Shown here: piece after piece, positions 37,538 to 49,215 of the stretch | Layout: each line of letters begins with the position of its first letter | Position numbering within the stretch: the stretch's first letter is position 1 | NCBI RefSeq assembly: GCF_012273895.1 | Contig: NC_052117.1 | Coordinates: forward strand, 8,750,406 to 8,814,405 | DNA from: Zerene cesonia | Lineage: Eukaryota; Arthropoda; Insecta; Lepidoptera; Pieridae | Reading direction: 5' to 3' | DNA: 64,000 nt | The notes under the pieces: model-generated | What the model saw: only the letters and a program-made list of their open reading frames with translations | What the model was told of the DNA's origin: nothing | Databases searched by the model: none | Translations under genes and position numbers: made by a program

Positions 37538-38869
37538 TATGTACGGATGTTCTTATTTCCACTTTTTAGTAAACTCCGATTGAAACCATGAAAAAGCTAT
37601 ATATGAATTAATTGTAGATGAGTAAATAGGAGCTTCTTCACGTACTAACGCTAATTTTGTTTATTGATCGATACATCTCACATACATTTATAAGCTGTGA
37701 CACTTGAGAAATCTCACATCTGCTAGAGGCTGACATACATTGGGAATTTATCTCAGCACAGCGCTATCACACGTTCAAATGTGCCGGTCATCGTGAATTT
37801 GTTAATTTTGGGAGAGACGTAGCAATTAATCCCCTGATAGTAATCGTTTATGAATCTGATATATACATGGGAGAACAGAATCCGCTGACAATTTTTCAGA
37901 TTTCTACTTCGAGACTGAACGTAAATACTACGCATATGAATTGCCATCAGTACCTTTAATATATAGTCTTAACTTGTAAGCAGAAGAATGAATAAATCAA
38001 CCAAAAGGGACAAAAAAGTGAAACCTAAGAAAGCACAGTGAAAATAATTTTAACACGGAATTCAATTTACTTACATTTCACTAATATATATTGTAAAGTA
38101 CATAGCCATAGTACCAACTATAAGATACAATACTAAAAGAAAATTTCTTTGTGCTACCTGCTAAATGCGAAACTAATATAATAATTTTATAAATCAACTA
38201 ATATGTTTCCACCTATATTAATGAGATATACTTTCATGATACAAACCTACATTCTATGGTATTCAGAAGCGCTTTCTACTCTTATTTAGGTGGATAAGCA
38301 AGGTGCAATACGAGTGGGGTGAAAAGATTTTTATTTTTTCTAGTACGAGGTTGGTTCTTATGGACTTATGGAAAGTGATGCTCGCCGCCTTGGCGATGTT
38401 AAGGGCACTGCGAATGTGTTACAAAAATTTTATTAAATTTTTTCGATATATTTCTCATTTATACGACTGCATGTATGATGTGTTGTATTTGCAAATGATT
38501 TTTCTCTAGGGAAGATCTCTAAGAACTATTGACATTTTACATAACGTGTAGGTATATCGCAAAATATTGCCGTCCGCAAAATAGCTCAAGTACATAGAAG
38601 ATATACTATACAAGTCCATATAACAGATAACTAAAGTAATGAACACCGGTTATTACCGAGGGTCGATAGCGCGGCGTCCTCTCCGAATTCTGATAGCGAG
38701 CTGAAAATCAATATGGCAATGTCCGCGCCGATTGCGCCGTGAACCTTCTTGCGTTCTAGTGATTACGTATTACATGGGAAATGCTTGAGCACGATAATCC
38801 GGGTCCAGGTTTGAAGGTCTGTTTCGTGTTAGGGGTGCAAATATTACTGAATGATTAATCGGATTGTTG

Positions 38870-39160
38870 ACTTGTGTTAGCAGTGGTGGTGCAGTGGTTA
38901 GGATCTCTGACTTTAACCGAATAGACGGGGGTTGAAGACCGAACCAGCATGCAAGAGATAGATTTCTTAAATTTATCTGCATCACCACTACTCGAAACGG
39001 TGAAGGAAAGCATAGTGAGAGAATCGGCATGTCAAAGAGTTACAAAAAGTTCGAAGATATGTCACAACTTCCACTTGGTCAGGGTAACTGCCTGAACCCC
39101 CGTAGGAGGCCTGGATGCCTGCAGTGGGATCAAATAGGGGCTCGTAATGATGATGAGTTA
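38870..39160 (+). repeat. tRNA-derived SINE (copy in block 2)
   Basis: Allelic counterpart of the SINE at 31800-32095 with the same A box, B box and RTE-type tail. It differs by a few bases, such as 'cttggtcagg' against 'cttgatcagg'. Confidence 0.7.
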
Positions 39161-41617
39161 TATTGTATACGAGTTATACTTTGGACAGTTATGTTTGTGT
39201 GTGATAGGGCTGGTCTATAAGAGATTTCTTTGAAAGGTGTAATAGAGAGATTGAACCAGAAATTTAAAATCAGTATAGTGTAAAAAGAATTACTAAAATG
39301 ATACGCATAGCATTAAAGCCTGTTTAACTTCAACTCAAAACTTTTTATATTTGTAAACTTTTAACTACCACCGATTCGGAATGTGTTCAGTACATTTTAT
39401 TATTGTATAATTTATACTAAGGATAAATAAAAAATAAAACTATCAGCTAGTTAGAGTGTTAAGTAAATATGAACTGGCTTGCTGTATGTTTAATATTCAG
39501 TGTTGTGAATACTTCATTAGATCGCCATATTTCTTGAAATACTTACATTAATAATAGTTATGACTGTCTGATAGACAGAAATTATAAGACCATTAGATGA
39601 CGTATTTTTTACGTGACAATTAAGACGTCGATCTAAAATAATCATTGAATGCAATGTGAGTTTTGTGCTATTAATTGCATGCTTTGACATTAAAAAAAAT
39701 GCTTTGACATAGTTTTTTTTAACAATACATACCAGTTACTGGTGATTGAAAATAATATAGGAATATTGGAAAATAATTTTTCATGTATATCTTAATACAT
39801 AAAAAATCCAATGGAGTTCATTGGGAACATACATCATGACATGATGAACTCTTCACCAACTCAACCGATTTTGATGAAATTTGGCATTTTATGTGTAATT
39901 TGGTCCGACTTAAGATAAAGGATAGTTTTTAATTCCGATTAAATGTCCCAATAATTTGTAGTTTTTTAATTATTACTCAGCCACAGCAACGCGTGGCCGG
40001 GTATGCTAGCAGTTATATGAGTACTCAATAACAACCAAGGGCATCCATGATGGATCTCATGACAGGTTCTATAATCTCATAAAATGTAAATAAACAGAGT
40101 AAGCACGTGTAGTGCGATATAAAACAAACGAATGGCGCGCATGCGCAGCGCCGCCGTGCAGATGGATTTTTTAATTAGCAGCCTGAAATCGGAATTTCGG
40201 TGTGACGGTGCAAACTCCGCATGCTATCACAGCGGCGATTGCATGATAGACTCGTTCTGTTTTCTCGCGTATTGCACAGCAATTTGCATTTTAATTGTAT
40301 CAATTATGTCGAAGTATAATATGCCAGCAATTTACGAGAATGTCGTTTTTATTCCAATATTTCCTTGAGAGTGAAATTTTAATTATAGGTAGACAACCGC
40401 GGAACACAAATCAGCATGATTTGGGCGTATTCCGTCCGTTCGCTTTACATTAGAATAGCATTTTTTCGTGTAATTTTTTTTTTATTAAATTGAGTTTTTA
40501 TCACTCTATAGTTGAGTAAAACTATTACAATAACCAATTAAACATTAGAAACCATTTTTATGTTCCAGATAAATTTTCATTTTAACCATCGGTATAATAT
40601 AAATTAAAACCTAATAACATTTTATTCTAGCTAATGTCAATTGGACTTAGTAGGTACTTTTAAATGGGTCTTTGCAATGAATCCTACATTGCAACTTATG
40701 CTCAGACTATGGGCAAATCTAATTTCCCCGAAGCTTTATTACATTCGAAGTGGCTTGCACTCAAATCGCAATCAGTTAATTAAATCCGTGTCTCTTTACT
40801 TCATCACGGACAGAAGAATAATCCGCTTTGACTGAAAACCGTTGTTCTAGTCCATAAAGATTTGGAGATAACAATTTACCGTTTGTCGTTGTACCGTCTT
40901 TGTTAACTTTACTGTTCACTATTGTCGGATTATGCAGGTATAAAGCTATGATTTTTATGGATTTAGAATTTGGATGAACTGTTTTTTAATATTCCAACTA
41001 ATCCGGTTAACAAACGTCTTTTAATATTTTCCTGTGATTTTTTTATGAAAGTATTTGTGTCGAACTTTGCTACGGATTATCTGTTTTGGTTCTTCTTTGG
41101 AATTGATGTCATGATAATTGTTTGTGAGTCTACAAAAATGACTTAATCATTTTCTAAATAATTTATAATTTGAAGAACTTTTACATAATATAGCAGGGAG
41201 GAAGTAGCAGTTAGTCGAAGGTATTTTCTGCGTACAAATATCATTTATTTTAACTAAAACAATTTTAAAAATCTTAAGTTATTATTTTATGGCGCAATAA
41301 AAAATCCTACTCACTACTATTGATGTAATAAAACTGATTATTTCTGATTACAATCATCGTAGGTTGTTAATAATGAAACTTATTTTATTTGCCAACAAAT
41401 CAATGTCAAACAATATTTAAAAACAATTGCACTACATTCCCCCGTCTACATTGACGTATTGTTTCTTACAATCGTTCACTCCCAAATTATTATTCTTCAA
41501 AGCATCTCAATCCGATCAACATTACCTGCCCGCATAACTGTTTTCCACGATCGAGCGCATACAAAAAAAGATGAGCCTGCATTATTATTAAAATACAACG
41601 AAATCAGAGGAAACATG

Positions 41618-41760
41618 GTGGTGCGGCGCGAGCGACGTTGCCGCATCGCAGCTCGGCTGACTCGTCACGTGACGTCACGTCTCAAGATGGCCGCCGTACC
41701 GGTTGCGTTCCCCCGCTCCCGTCCTCCAGCCGGATCCGTCCGCGTTGCTTGATAATAATA
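41618..41760 (+). promoter_or_regulatory. E-box/CRE/YY1 composite upstream of IRF2BP, copy 2
   Basis: Identical to the island at 34560-34705, with TGACGTCA at 41670-41677 fused to a CACGTG E-box and followed by AAGATGGCCGCC. It lies about 1.1 kb upstream of the start codon of the complete gene. Confidence 0.5.
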
Positions 41761-42439
41761 ATAATTCAGAATGCAGCCGTTCGAAAGGAAACCAAGTGAG
41801 AATAGATTGAAATTTAATGCATCGAGCACGTCGGTTATACGTGTTAGCGTTAATTGTTATTCTAGAGCGGCAGCTGTTTACTTTCGTTGAATAATATGAG
41901 TGCTGTTAGGAATCTATGGGTCGTTTGTGCGACCAGTTGACGGCACTCCGCTGAGGCAATGATTCACTCCGTTCTACGCTGTTACGTTATGTTACTGACC
42001 AAATTACACTCGGACCTGTTACTGTATGCATACATACCTATATCAAGAGAAACTTCTCTCCCGTACAAGCAGATTTTTATGAGCAGCAATAAAATTATAT
42101 CTGGACGCTCGTTTCTCAAACCTATATATATATCCATCCATCAATATACGTATAATGTAATGTCATTGTTTACAGATATTCTTAACTATACCTAAATGGT
42201 AAATTCGTCATGTTTCCTTATTTTCCAATGATTATATCGTATAATTATTATTATTAATATTTATTGCGGTAATTTTTTAAAGTTTGCATTTAAATGCATG
42301 GTAATGTCCTTAAGTTTAAAATAGAGTAGATTAACACTCAAATGCGTTATCAATGTGTAATTTCTGAGCATTCAATTTCCTGCTTTAGCTCACTGAAAAA
42401 CAAGTAATTAAGTTGCTCGTTAATTTGTATCGATTACAT

Positions 42440-42725
42440 ATTGTATGGAGTCTGTTTATAGGAGTACAGTGGATGTACCGCGTTCGTTATCGCGCGATAA
42501 GCGCGGCGGCGCGGGAGAGGGGGGAGCGCATCCGCGTCGGGCTAACGGCTCGTCCTCGGCGCGTCGCGGTGCGCGCGCTGACGTCACCGCTCGATAATGG
42601 CTGCCGCCGCCCGGTCCCCTCTGCCCCTCCGGCCGACCCAGCTCAGTCTCTCGTCAACCCGCGACCGCAGCGAGTGCTTCTAGACGCCGCCGCGCAACTG
42701 CGTTACATGTGATACCAGTGATCCC
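42440..42725 (+). promoter_or_regulatory. IRF2BP CpG-rich promoter/leader, copy 2
   Basis: A CpG-dense island with a CRE at 42579-42586 followed by 'aatggctgccgccgcc'. Its position directly upstream of the coding exon and its sharp compositional contrast point to the core promoter or 5' leader. No TATA box is seen, as is usual for CpG-type housekeeping promoters. Confidence 0.55.
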
Positions 42726-42732
42726 GTGTACC

Positions 42733-42771
42733 ATGGTGACAGTGTTTTATTCGACAAAAATAAACAAGTGA
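42733..42771 (+). other. short upstream ORF in the IRF2BP leader
   Basis: A 12-codon frame (ATGGTGACAGTG...TGA) with ccATGG context lies ahead of the main start and in another frame. If it is in the mature leader it could damp IRF2BP translation. Confidence 0.35.
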
Positions 42772-42821
42772 CAATTTTTCAAAGCGAATATCGCCGATTA
42801 CGTTACACACCAGGCATTGAG

Positions 42822-45800
42822 ATGTCGGTGATGCAGAAGAGGCAGCACTGCTATTTGTGCGATCTTCCCCGGATGCCATGGGCGATGTTGCACGAATTCT
42901 CGGAGCCAGTGTGCCGTGGATGTGTTAATTATGAGGGTGCAGATAGGATAGAGGTTGTTCTCGATACGGCGAGGCAGCTGAAACGCGCGCACGGATTCCA
43001 GGAAGGTCGGGGACCGACACATGCGAAAGGAGCTCACCGTGCTCCATTGGAAGCGCATCAGAACGGTGCAGAATCATCAGCAAGAGGTCAGCCGGCCCCG
43101 CCAGCGCATCACGCTCCCACAGCTGGATTTACGCTGCATCATTCACGGCCGGCAACAAACGCTGGACTGCTAGCGGAGTACGGGAGTCGGCGGGAGGAAC
43201 ACGAGAGCCGGCGACTTGCCCACCTGCCCCTGGCGCACTTGCCAACGCACGGTGGTGCCCGCCTTGCTCCCGGTCTCACGCTCAAAAGGCCCCTGGACGA
43301 TGATGATCACCAGAATCATCATGAACCAGCGAAAAGGCTTTTGGAAGAGCACTCCCGCCCGCCCCTAACTCGTGGCGAGTCCTTGCCCGCTGTTTCCTTG
43401 GCTGCTCCGTTTGCACCTGATCGTGTTTTCAAACAAGAAAAGCACCCACTGCGCACACCATCATTTGACGCAGCTTTTAAAACTAACGGTAAGTCTTATT
43501 TTTGGTTATTTTAATACAAGTACAATTTGTTTAATAATTTATTTGTTTATTTTACGTGGCACTAGAAATAATTTTGAATTATAAGAAATTTAAGTCTCGG
43601 TTTATTTGCATTTTCATGTCATGGGTGTCCATAATATTAGAAGAGACAAAAAAAAACCTAAATTATTTTGCCTGATTTGCAAAAATTATTTATTTTTTTA
43701 TTCTTCCATTCGAGAAATATTGTCTACTTGCGCATTTACTTAATTTTCCACACATAAATCATATTTGCATTATATTATGTTATGTTATCTTTTTTGTAGT
43801 AAAAAATCTTCCGTGTATCGGATCCAGAATCAATCTTTTCACGAAGGATGTATTTTTTTGAAAGAGAGAAACAAATATTCTGAATAAATAATTTAATTTC
43901 TATTCTTGTAATAAAATATATCGTGTAGTAAAATTGAATTTTATGAATAAAGGAAAGGATCTCATTAAAGATCATGATTAATGAATCATAGGATACTTGA
44001 AAACAAATCAAAGTTCACGTTCATTATTCCGCCCATTCGCGTCGTCAAGACCAAACAATTGAGTGACGCAACACATAAAATAGCTTTGTTTATCATCGAT
44101 TATGTGGGTTAATAAAATTATAATAAAACTGAAAATAGTCACGCATTTGGCGATAACGAAAGCGACACTCGGTCGCGTACGTGTTAAAACGCTGTGTTTT
44201 TGCGCAAGCGTTCACCGAGGGATTCATATCTAGGTAGGTGCATTAACTCGCTCCATAAATAAAAAACTGGTTCGACTGGTTGGCGTTCTCGAAAGCAAGC
44301 ACTCGTGGCCTCTCGCACACTACAGAAGTACTTACAAACACCCACGTAATGTAAACGCGACCGCGCCGTGAATGCAAGCGACACGAACGGAGTGGCAACA
44401 TCGCGTGACGACATTTTCGCTCGCGTACGTATGTAGGTAGGCCGTCGAGCGAAAAAATATAGCGCCTGCCTACGCTTGGCAGAGTTGCTCGACCACATTC
44501 CGTTGGCGTGTGTATAGGGAGCGCGGCTCGCCACGAGCGCTCGGCCAAAAAGGTCACCGTGTGACGTCACCAACGCCATATGGGCCGCGCCTCAACTCTG
44601 TTTGCCTCACTAGCCATCATTATTTACCCCCTTTGGACGATGTATACTAGACTGTCCTAATGACTTCTTTGATACAATAGCAGTTTAAAGCGTTTTAGCA
44701 TACAGCGTGAATAAACACAGCTTCCAACAAAATACGTTCAAAACAACTGAAGTTTGCTCTTTTCTCTTCAATCATTCGTTTGGCCTCAAAATTCGAATCG
44801 CTTTGTTCTCGAGTATATTTAAAAAAAAGAAAGATAAATATCAGGAATAGTTGCTGATTTTCCAAGAAATCGCAAAACTTTTCACCAATTGATAAGCAGC
44901 TGACAGAAATTGGCGGCAAAGAACGCTACGTTCCGATCAGGCACTGACACATCGTAGCTCTACGTAAGCGTATATTAACACACAATGCTATTTATACGAT
45001 ATTGTTTGCGTGTGTGAGTGAATGTTTACTATCGTCGCTTCACCGCAAACGATGTGTCATCCAATATTATATGTTAACTCGTTTAAAGAATAGAAACTGT
45101 CTTTTAATTGTCACTAGAGCACGATTAAAGGAAACATTTTGTAAATCATTCCACCGCAACGAGGTTTCCTCTTGTTTTACAAAGAATAGAGAAATGAATG
45201 ATGACATGATACATTTGATGCGAGGAATATTTTACTACAACTTTTATTTTAGATTATTTCTAGTGCTTCAGTAACCACAGATTTTAAGAACAGATTCAGG
45301 ATTATAAATGCTTTCAATTTCTATTTTAGGTTATGGAAATAGTGCTCCATTAACGAATGGTTCAGCCGGATCTCCTTTGGGCCGCACAGCAGGATCTCCC
45401 CCAGTCACGGGAGCTGGAGCCGGTCCATCACCAATGGCCGCTCTTATGTCAGTGACCGACACATTACCACCCGGATCGCCGAGGTCCGCTGGAGGGTCAC
45501 CCCCACAGCCGCCACCCCAGCGATCAGCTAGTCGCTCCAGCCAGCATTCACCCAATTCTTCAGGTAAATTTACATTAAAAGAAACGACAGTCGATATTTA
45601 GTATAAATCTGTCTCGATTATTTTCTAATATACCGTTACGTTACGGAAGTTTACTGTCAATTAGATACATATGAAATTATTCAAGAATTTTGAATGTTAT
45701 AAAAGCAGAAGAATTTTGTGGCCGTAACTGTCCCATTTGAAAGTAAACAAAATATAAAAAAAAAGCACGTTAACCGTTTTAATTGGTCGGACTCGAGCGG

Positions 45801-46440
45801 GCGTCCGATCGCCGCGTGTGCCGCATCACGGCGCGGCGCCCGACGACCGCTTCTGCCTATGTCCTCTGCTACAGTCTGCTGTTTTCCAATCGATTGTAGT
45901 TTGATATATCCTATATGAATATCTGCAGACAGTAGCTAAATATTGTTATCCGGTCCGACAGGGTCGAACGGCGGGCGGCGGTCGTCGGGCTCGCGACATG
46001 TGTCGTCGACGACGTCAGTTTCTTCCACGGAGGCTGGTGAAGGCACTGAAGCGGCAGCCCCAGCGCCAGCCCCTCTGCTGAAATGCACCCTGTGCCAAGA
46101 GCGCCTGGAGGACACACACTTCGTGCAATGCCCGAGTCAACCGCATCACAAATTCTGCTTCCCGTGTTCCCGGGATTCAATCAAGAGACAGCAAGGATCT
46201 GAGGTTAGTTAACATTCAATACTAAGCTTTTATATAAACAAGAAATCGCTGAGTTACTTAAACTTATAATCTTATGGTTAACTAATAATCTAATTTGCAT
46301 TTCTTTCTTTGCAGGTTTACTGTCCAAGTGGCGAGAAATGCCCGTTGGCGAACTCGACCGTACCGTGGGCTTTCATGCAGGGCGAGATCGCAACAATCCT
46401 AGGAGAGGAATTCAAACCCAAGAAAGAGCGGGAAACCTAG
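42822..46440 (+). CDS. IRF2BP-family transcriptional co-regulator, four exons, 422 aa
   Basis: Exons are 42822-43488, 45330-45563, 45962-46203 and 46315-46440, with phases that join cleanly (Gly codons split at the first two junctions). Residues 10-34 form the IRF2BP N-terminal zinc finger, with Cys10/Cys13 in CYLC and Cys31/Cys34 in CRGC, followed by the conserved NYEGADRIE and RQLKRAHG blocks. The middle is disordered, His/Ala/Pro/Ser-rich, with basic-acidic patches ([18 protein letters not shown]). Residues about 342-391 form the C-terminal RING-like finger (CTLC..., [17 protein letters not shown]). In animals this family acts in the nucleus as a corepressor or co-regulator, with the RING as partner-binding or ubiquitin-related module. 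I chose the ATG giving MSVMQKRQ because it is the first in-frame ATG and sits just before the finger. The protein is shorter than the vertebrate members, with the loss in the linker. It is the only IRF2BP copy here with all exons. Confidence 0.93.
43526..45329 (+). other. IRF2BP intron 1 (remaining part)
   Basis: Non-coding. A GC-rich island at about 44160-44600 contains a CRE TGACGTCA (44562-44569), 'gcatacgtatgtaggtagg'-like sequence and many CpGs. It could be an intronic enhancer or alternative promoter. Minus-strand open frames here follow from the composition. Confidence 0.5.
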
Positions 46441-48050
46441 GGCAGCGTGCCGCCGCGTAGACTTTATCTCTTGTCCCTCTCGCTGTGAACTGACCAGGGG
46501 AGGAGTGTCGGGCGGCCGCTTGGCGCCGACAAGCGCATCGCGCACTTTTCTCGCGGCCCGGGGCTGGGCCCGCCGCGATTGGAACACTTGTATATAGATT
46601 TGTAAATAACGTAAGGTTTAGTTGGCGCCCAACGGTGCCTCGGAATGGGCTCTCCGCGACCCCAGCGGCCGGAGTGTGATGGACCGTATTCAGCGTAATG
46701 GATCCGCAAGCATAAACCATCTCGGAAATCGGATGTTTTCATGTTTTAATCTGTGAGTTATGCAATATTCTGAATATAGTACATATCCGTTTTCGAATCA
46801 TTTTACGATTATTGTCTCGTTGTAAAAAGTCGATTTAACAATAGTTTTATGATCTGAAGTGCTTCTCGTTAACAGAAGTAGGTCTGGCATTTTTTAATCG
46901 AGAACTCTTCGGATGCCATTTTCTTAGTTACCTTTAGGTCCTGAACCATAGTGAACTTGGCATTTATTTATGTGATTTTATATACTGTACGAGTATTATA
47001 CTATATAATAATGATCATGACATTTTATGTAGTTGATTACTGACTGTAAAAATGTAGTTACGAATATTGGAAGCGCATCGCTCTTTGTACAGACATTAGC
47101 ACTTATATTTAAAATATATTAATTGCATACGGCGCATAAATAATTTTCTTATTTTCTTGTATTGGAAGCGATTTTTCCCGAGTGGCTCGAGTTCCGTTAA
47201 TGTATCTTATTGGACGACATTCGGCCTGGACACGATTCAAGTTTCGTTAGTTGCGTAGAAGTTATCGTTGTTTTCAAATTGGAAATTAAATCGAAATTGG
47301 ATTGTAAACTCGTTTCGCTCCGCAGAGCACTAAGCGTTTGGGTTGATTATTTTGTAAGGTTAAGTGTGGTTTGGTCGGCTGCAGTATTAGCGAGACGTGC
47401 GCACGCGTCGGGGCGCGCCTAGTCATTTTGTGAAATGTCAATCTGATCCGCGATCGCGCGGCCGTTATAGGAACTCTTAAAACTCGCTGCTATATTTGTA
47501 TAAAGTGAAGTAATTATCATTATATTATTATCATTATATATGTCATAATGTTATTACAGTTAGTGTGTCAATTTCGAAGGCTATCAGATGGCGGCCGGTT
47601 GGCTTTTTCGTTTTCGCTTCGGCCTCGTAGCATGAGAATTGTTTCGATATCTGTTCGACAGATGACGCGTGTTAATAAATCGGTTTAGCTGTTTATCTAT
47701 CGTTGTATAAGTACAATTTGTGGGGCGTTGCCGTCCCGCTTCGGACGTTTCGTGTTCGAGTTCGGTCGATTTATTAATGTGTGTTGCATATAAAGTAAAG
47801 GTTAGGTGTGTCGGGGGTCGGGGGCTCGCGTGCTCGCGCAGTCGCCGACGTGGGGCAGTCAACAGTACAATGTATCGTTTCCAGCACAGTGGAACATCGC
47901 GATTATCTAGTGTCATATCCGTCAGACGCGACATGACCTTATCTATACTGTTTAGCAGGTTCAATTAAATTGACATGTCCATTATTTATTTTAGATTCGT
48001 GTACATATATCTACGGTACTTTGTATATAATAAAAGTTGTAAATAATAAT
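46441..48050 (+). other. IRF2BP 3' untranslated region (probable)
   Basis: Sequence after the stop codon is without a further supported exon up to a consensus AATAAA at 48029-48034, which would give a 3' UTR of about 1.6 kb. The first 270 bases are GC-rich, then AT-rich. Earlier, weaker poly(A) sites may also be used. The extent is inferred from the signal only. Confidence 0.45.
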
Positions 48051-48893
48051 GATTTAATGGGTTCTAGCCGCTAGATTATTCAAGGCTATCCAGTCAGTAT
48101 TACTAAGTACTGTGAGTCTTGTAGTTATTTATAAATCACATTTAACTTGCAATCGATTTTGTTTTATTCAACGTAAATATTTCTATAAACGCTGTATTTA
48201 TGGTGAGATCGAAATTATGTACGTTTATTTATTGAAACGCCACAATGGCGTGTTTTATTGCTTTTCTGTTTGTATAACTGTCTAACAAAAATGTTGTTAA
48301 TTTATATTTAACGTTTTCTGATAGATTCGAAATTGATGTATCTCTTGTACGCTGCCCAATGTTTGGGGTCTTGTCTGTATACTTTAAATATTCAAGTAGG
48401 TGACACGTATTTGTTACAGTTAACTCTGAGTATTAATTGCAGCAAATGCATGTGAAGCGTATTATCCACTGACGGGGTCTGAGCACAAAGAGTGCAAAAT
48501 TTTCTTTCTCTTTCATACTTTTAATGTATGCATATATGAGTTGTCAAAATTTGTTTTTATCGTTTTCGTTTTCGCTCGCTTTATTACTGATTAATTGAGC
48601 TACACATGAATGCGTACATTTAATGTATTTAAGTTTTAGTCCGCCTCTATCGATAGGCTCGTAATAAGATTCTCGACGATCGAGTTGTATCTTTCTTACT
48701 GCAAGCAAGTGAAATGCTTCGATTAAGACGTTATTGTAAATGTTGGTGAAATACAATTGATGTGATTTTGTAATATTGACCTTTTATTTGCACCTATCCT
48801 CCTTGTTACCTTTTTATAATAATATTGCCACAAATAAATAGCATGAAAATAAGAAGCGGCACAGTTACAATGCCCCTTGCATTGTGTGGATAA

Positions 48894-48943
48894 GGGCAAC
48901 AGTGTCACATACCATCAAGTGACGGTATGTGACACTGTTGCCC
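48894..48943. repeat. perfect 20-bp inverted repeat (hairpin)
   Basis: The left arm GGGCAACAGTGTCACATACC (48894-48913) and its exact reverse complement (48924-48943) flank a 10-base loop. Twenty perfect pairs in AT-rich DNA is far beyond chance. It may be the end of a transposon, a back-to-back repeat tail, or a small transcribed hairpin. Flanking sequence gives no clear element borders. Confidence 0.9.
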
Positions 48944-49074
48944 GTGCCCGTGCGGCGTGCTCTGATGAGAAGTCTACCTCTTATAGAAAAGTTAAAAAAT
49001 CTACGTAAATATGTATTTTAACAAGTGAAGAAATTGAGATATATCGAAATGAATAGGTATATTTTTTATGTCAT

Positions 49075-49215
49075 GAGCGGGCAACTGAACGATCATAAAC
49101 GATCCGAATGGTAGTGCCTCTGCGAATGCACCGTCCGCTTTTAAGGAGAAAGGGAAAGGATTGACTATTGGAAAGGGTGAGGAAAAGGAAACGGACCTCC
49201 TGCCAGTATCTGAAC
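49075..49215 (+). repeat. interspersed repeat, family C (copy 2)
   Basis: 'gcgggcaactgaacgatcat' is followed by 'gtagtgcctctgcgaatgca' and 'aagggaaaggattgac', parallel to the copy at 16905-17110. Confidence 0.7.

Larger units (their letters stand above)
37538..43525 (+). repeat. IRF2BP upstream block, copy 2 of 2
   Basis: Collinear with 30464-36467. This copy continues without interruption into intron 1 and the remaining IRF2BP exons, so it is the one attached to a complete gene. Like copy 1 it contains the SINE (38870-39160), the NRF1 island and the E-box/CRE/YY1 island. Confidence 0.95.

Noticed and set aside
36315..37583. Long open frames across 36.3-37.6 kb
   Set aside because: Same artefact of the second 1000-N gap. 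The left part is a shifted frame of IRF2BP exon 1 and the right part is mariner.
30464..43525. Two functional IRF2BP paralogues
   Set aside because: The first copy has only exon 1 and runs into a gap. Duplication borders match assembly breaks and a mariner polymorphism, so a haplotype artefact is more likely.
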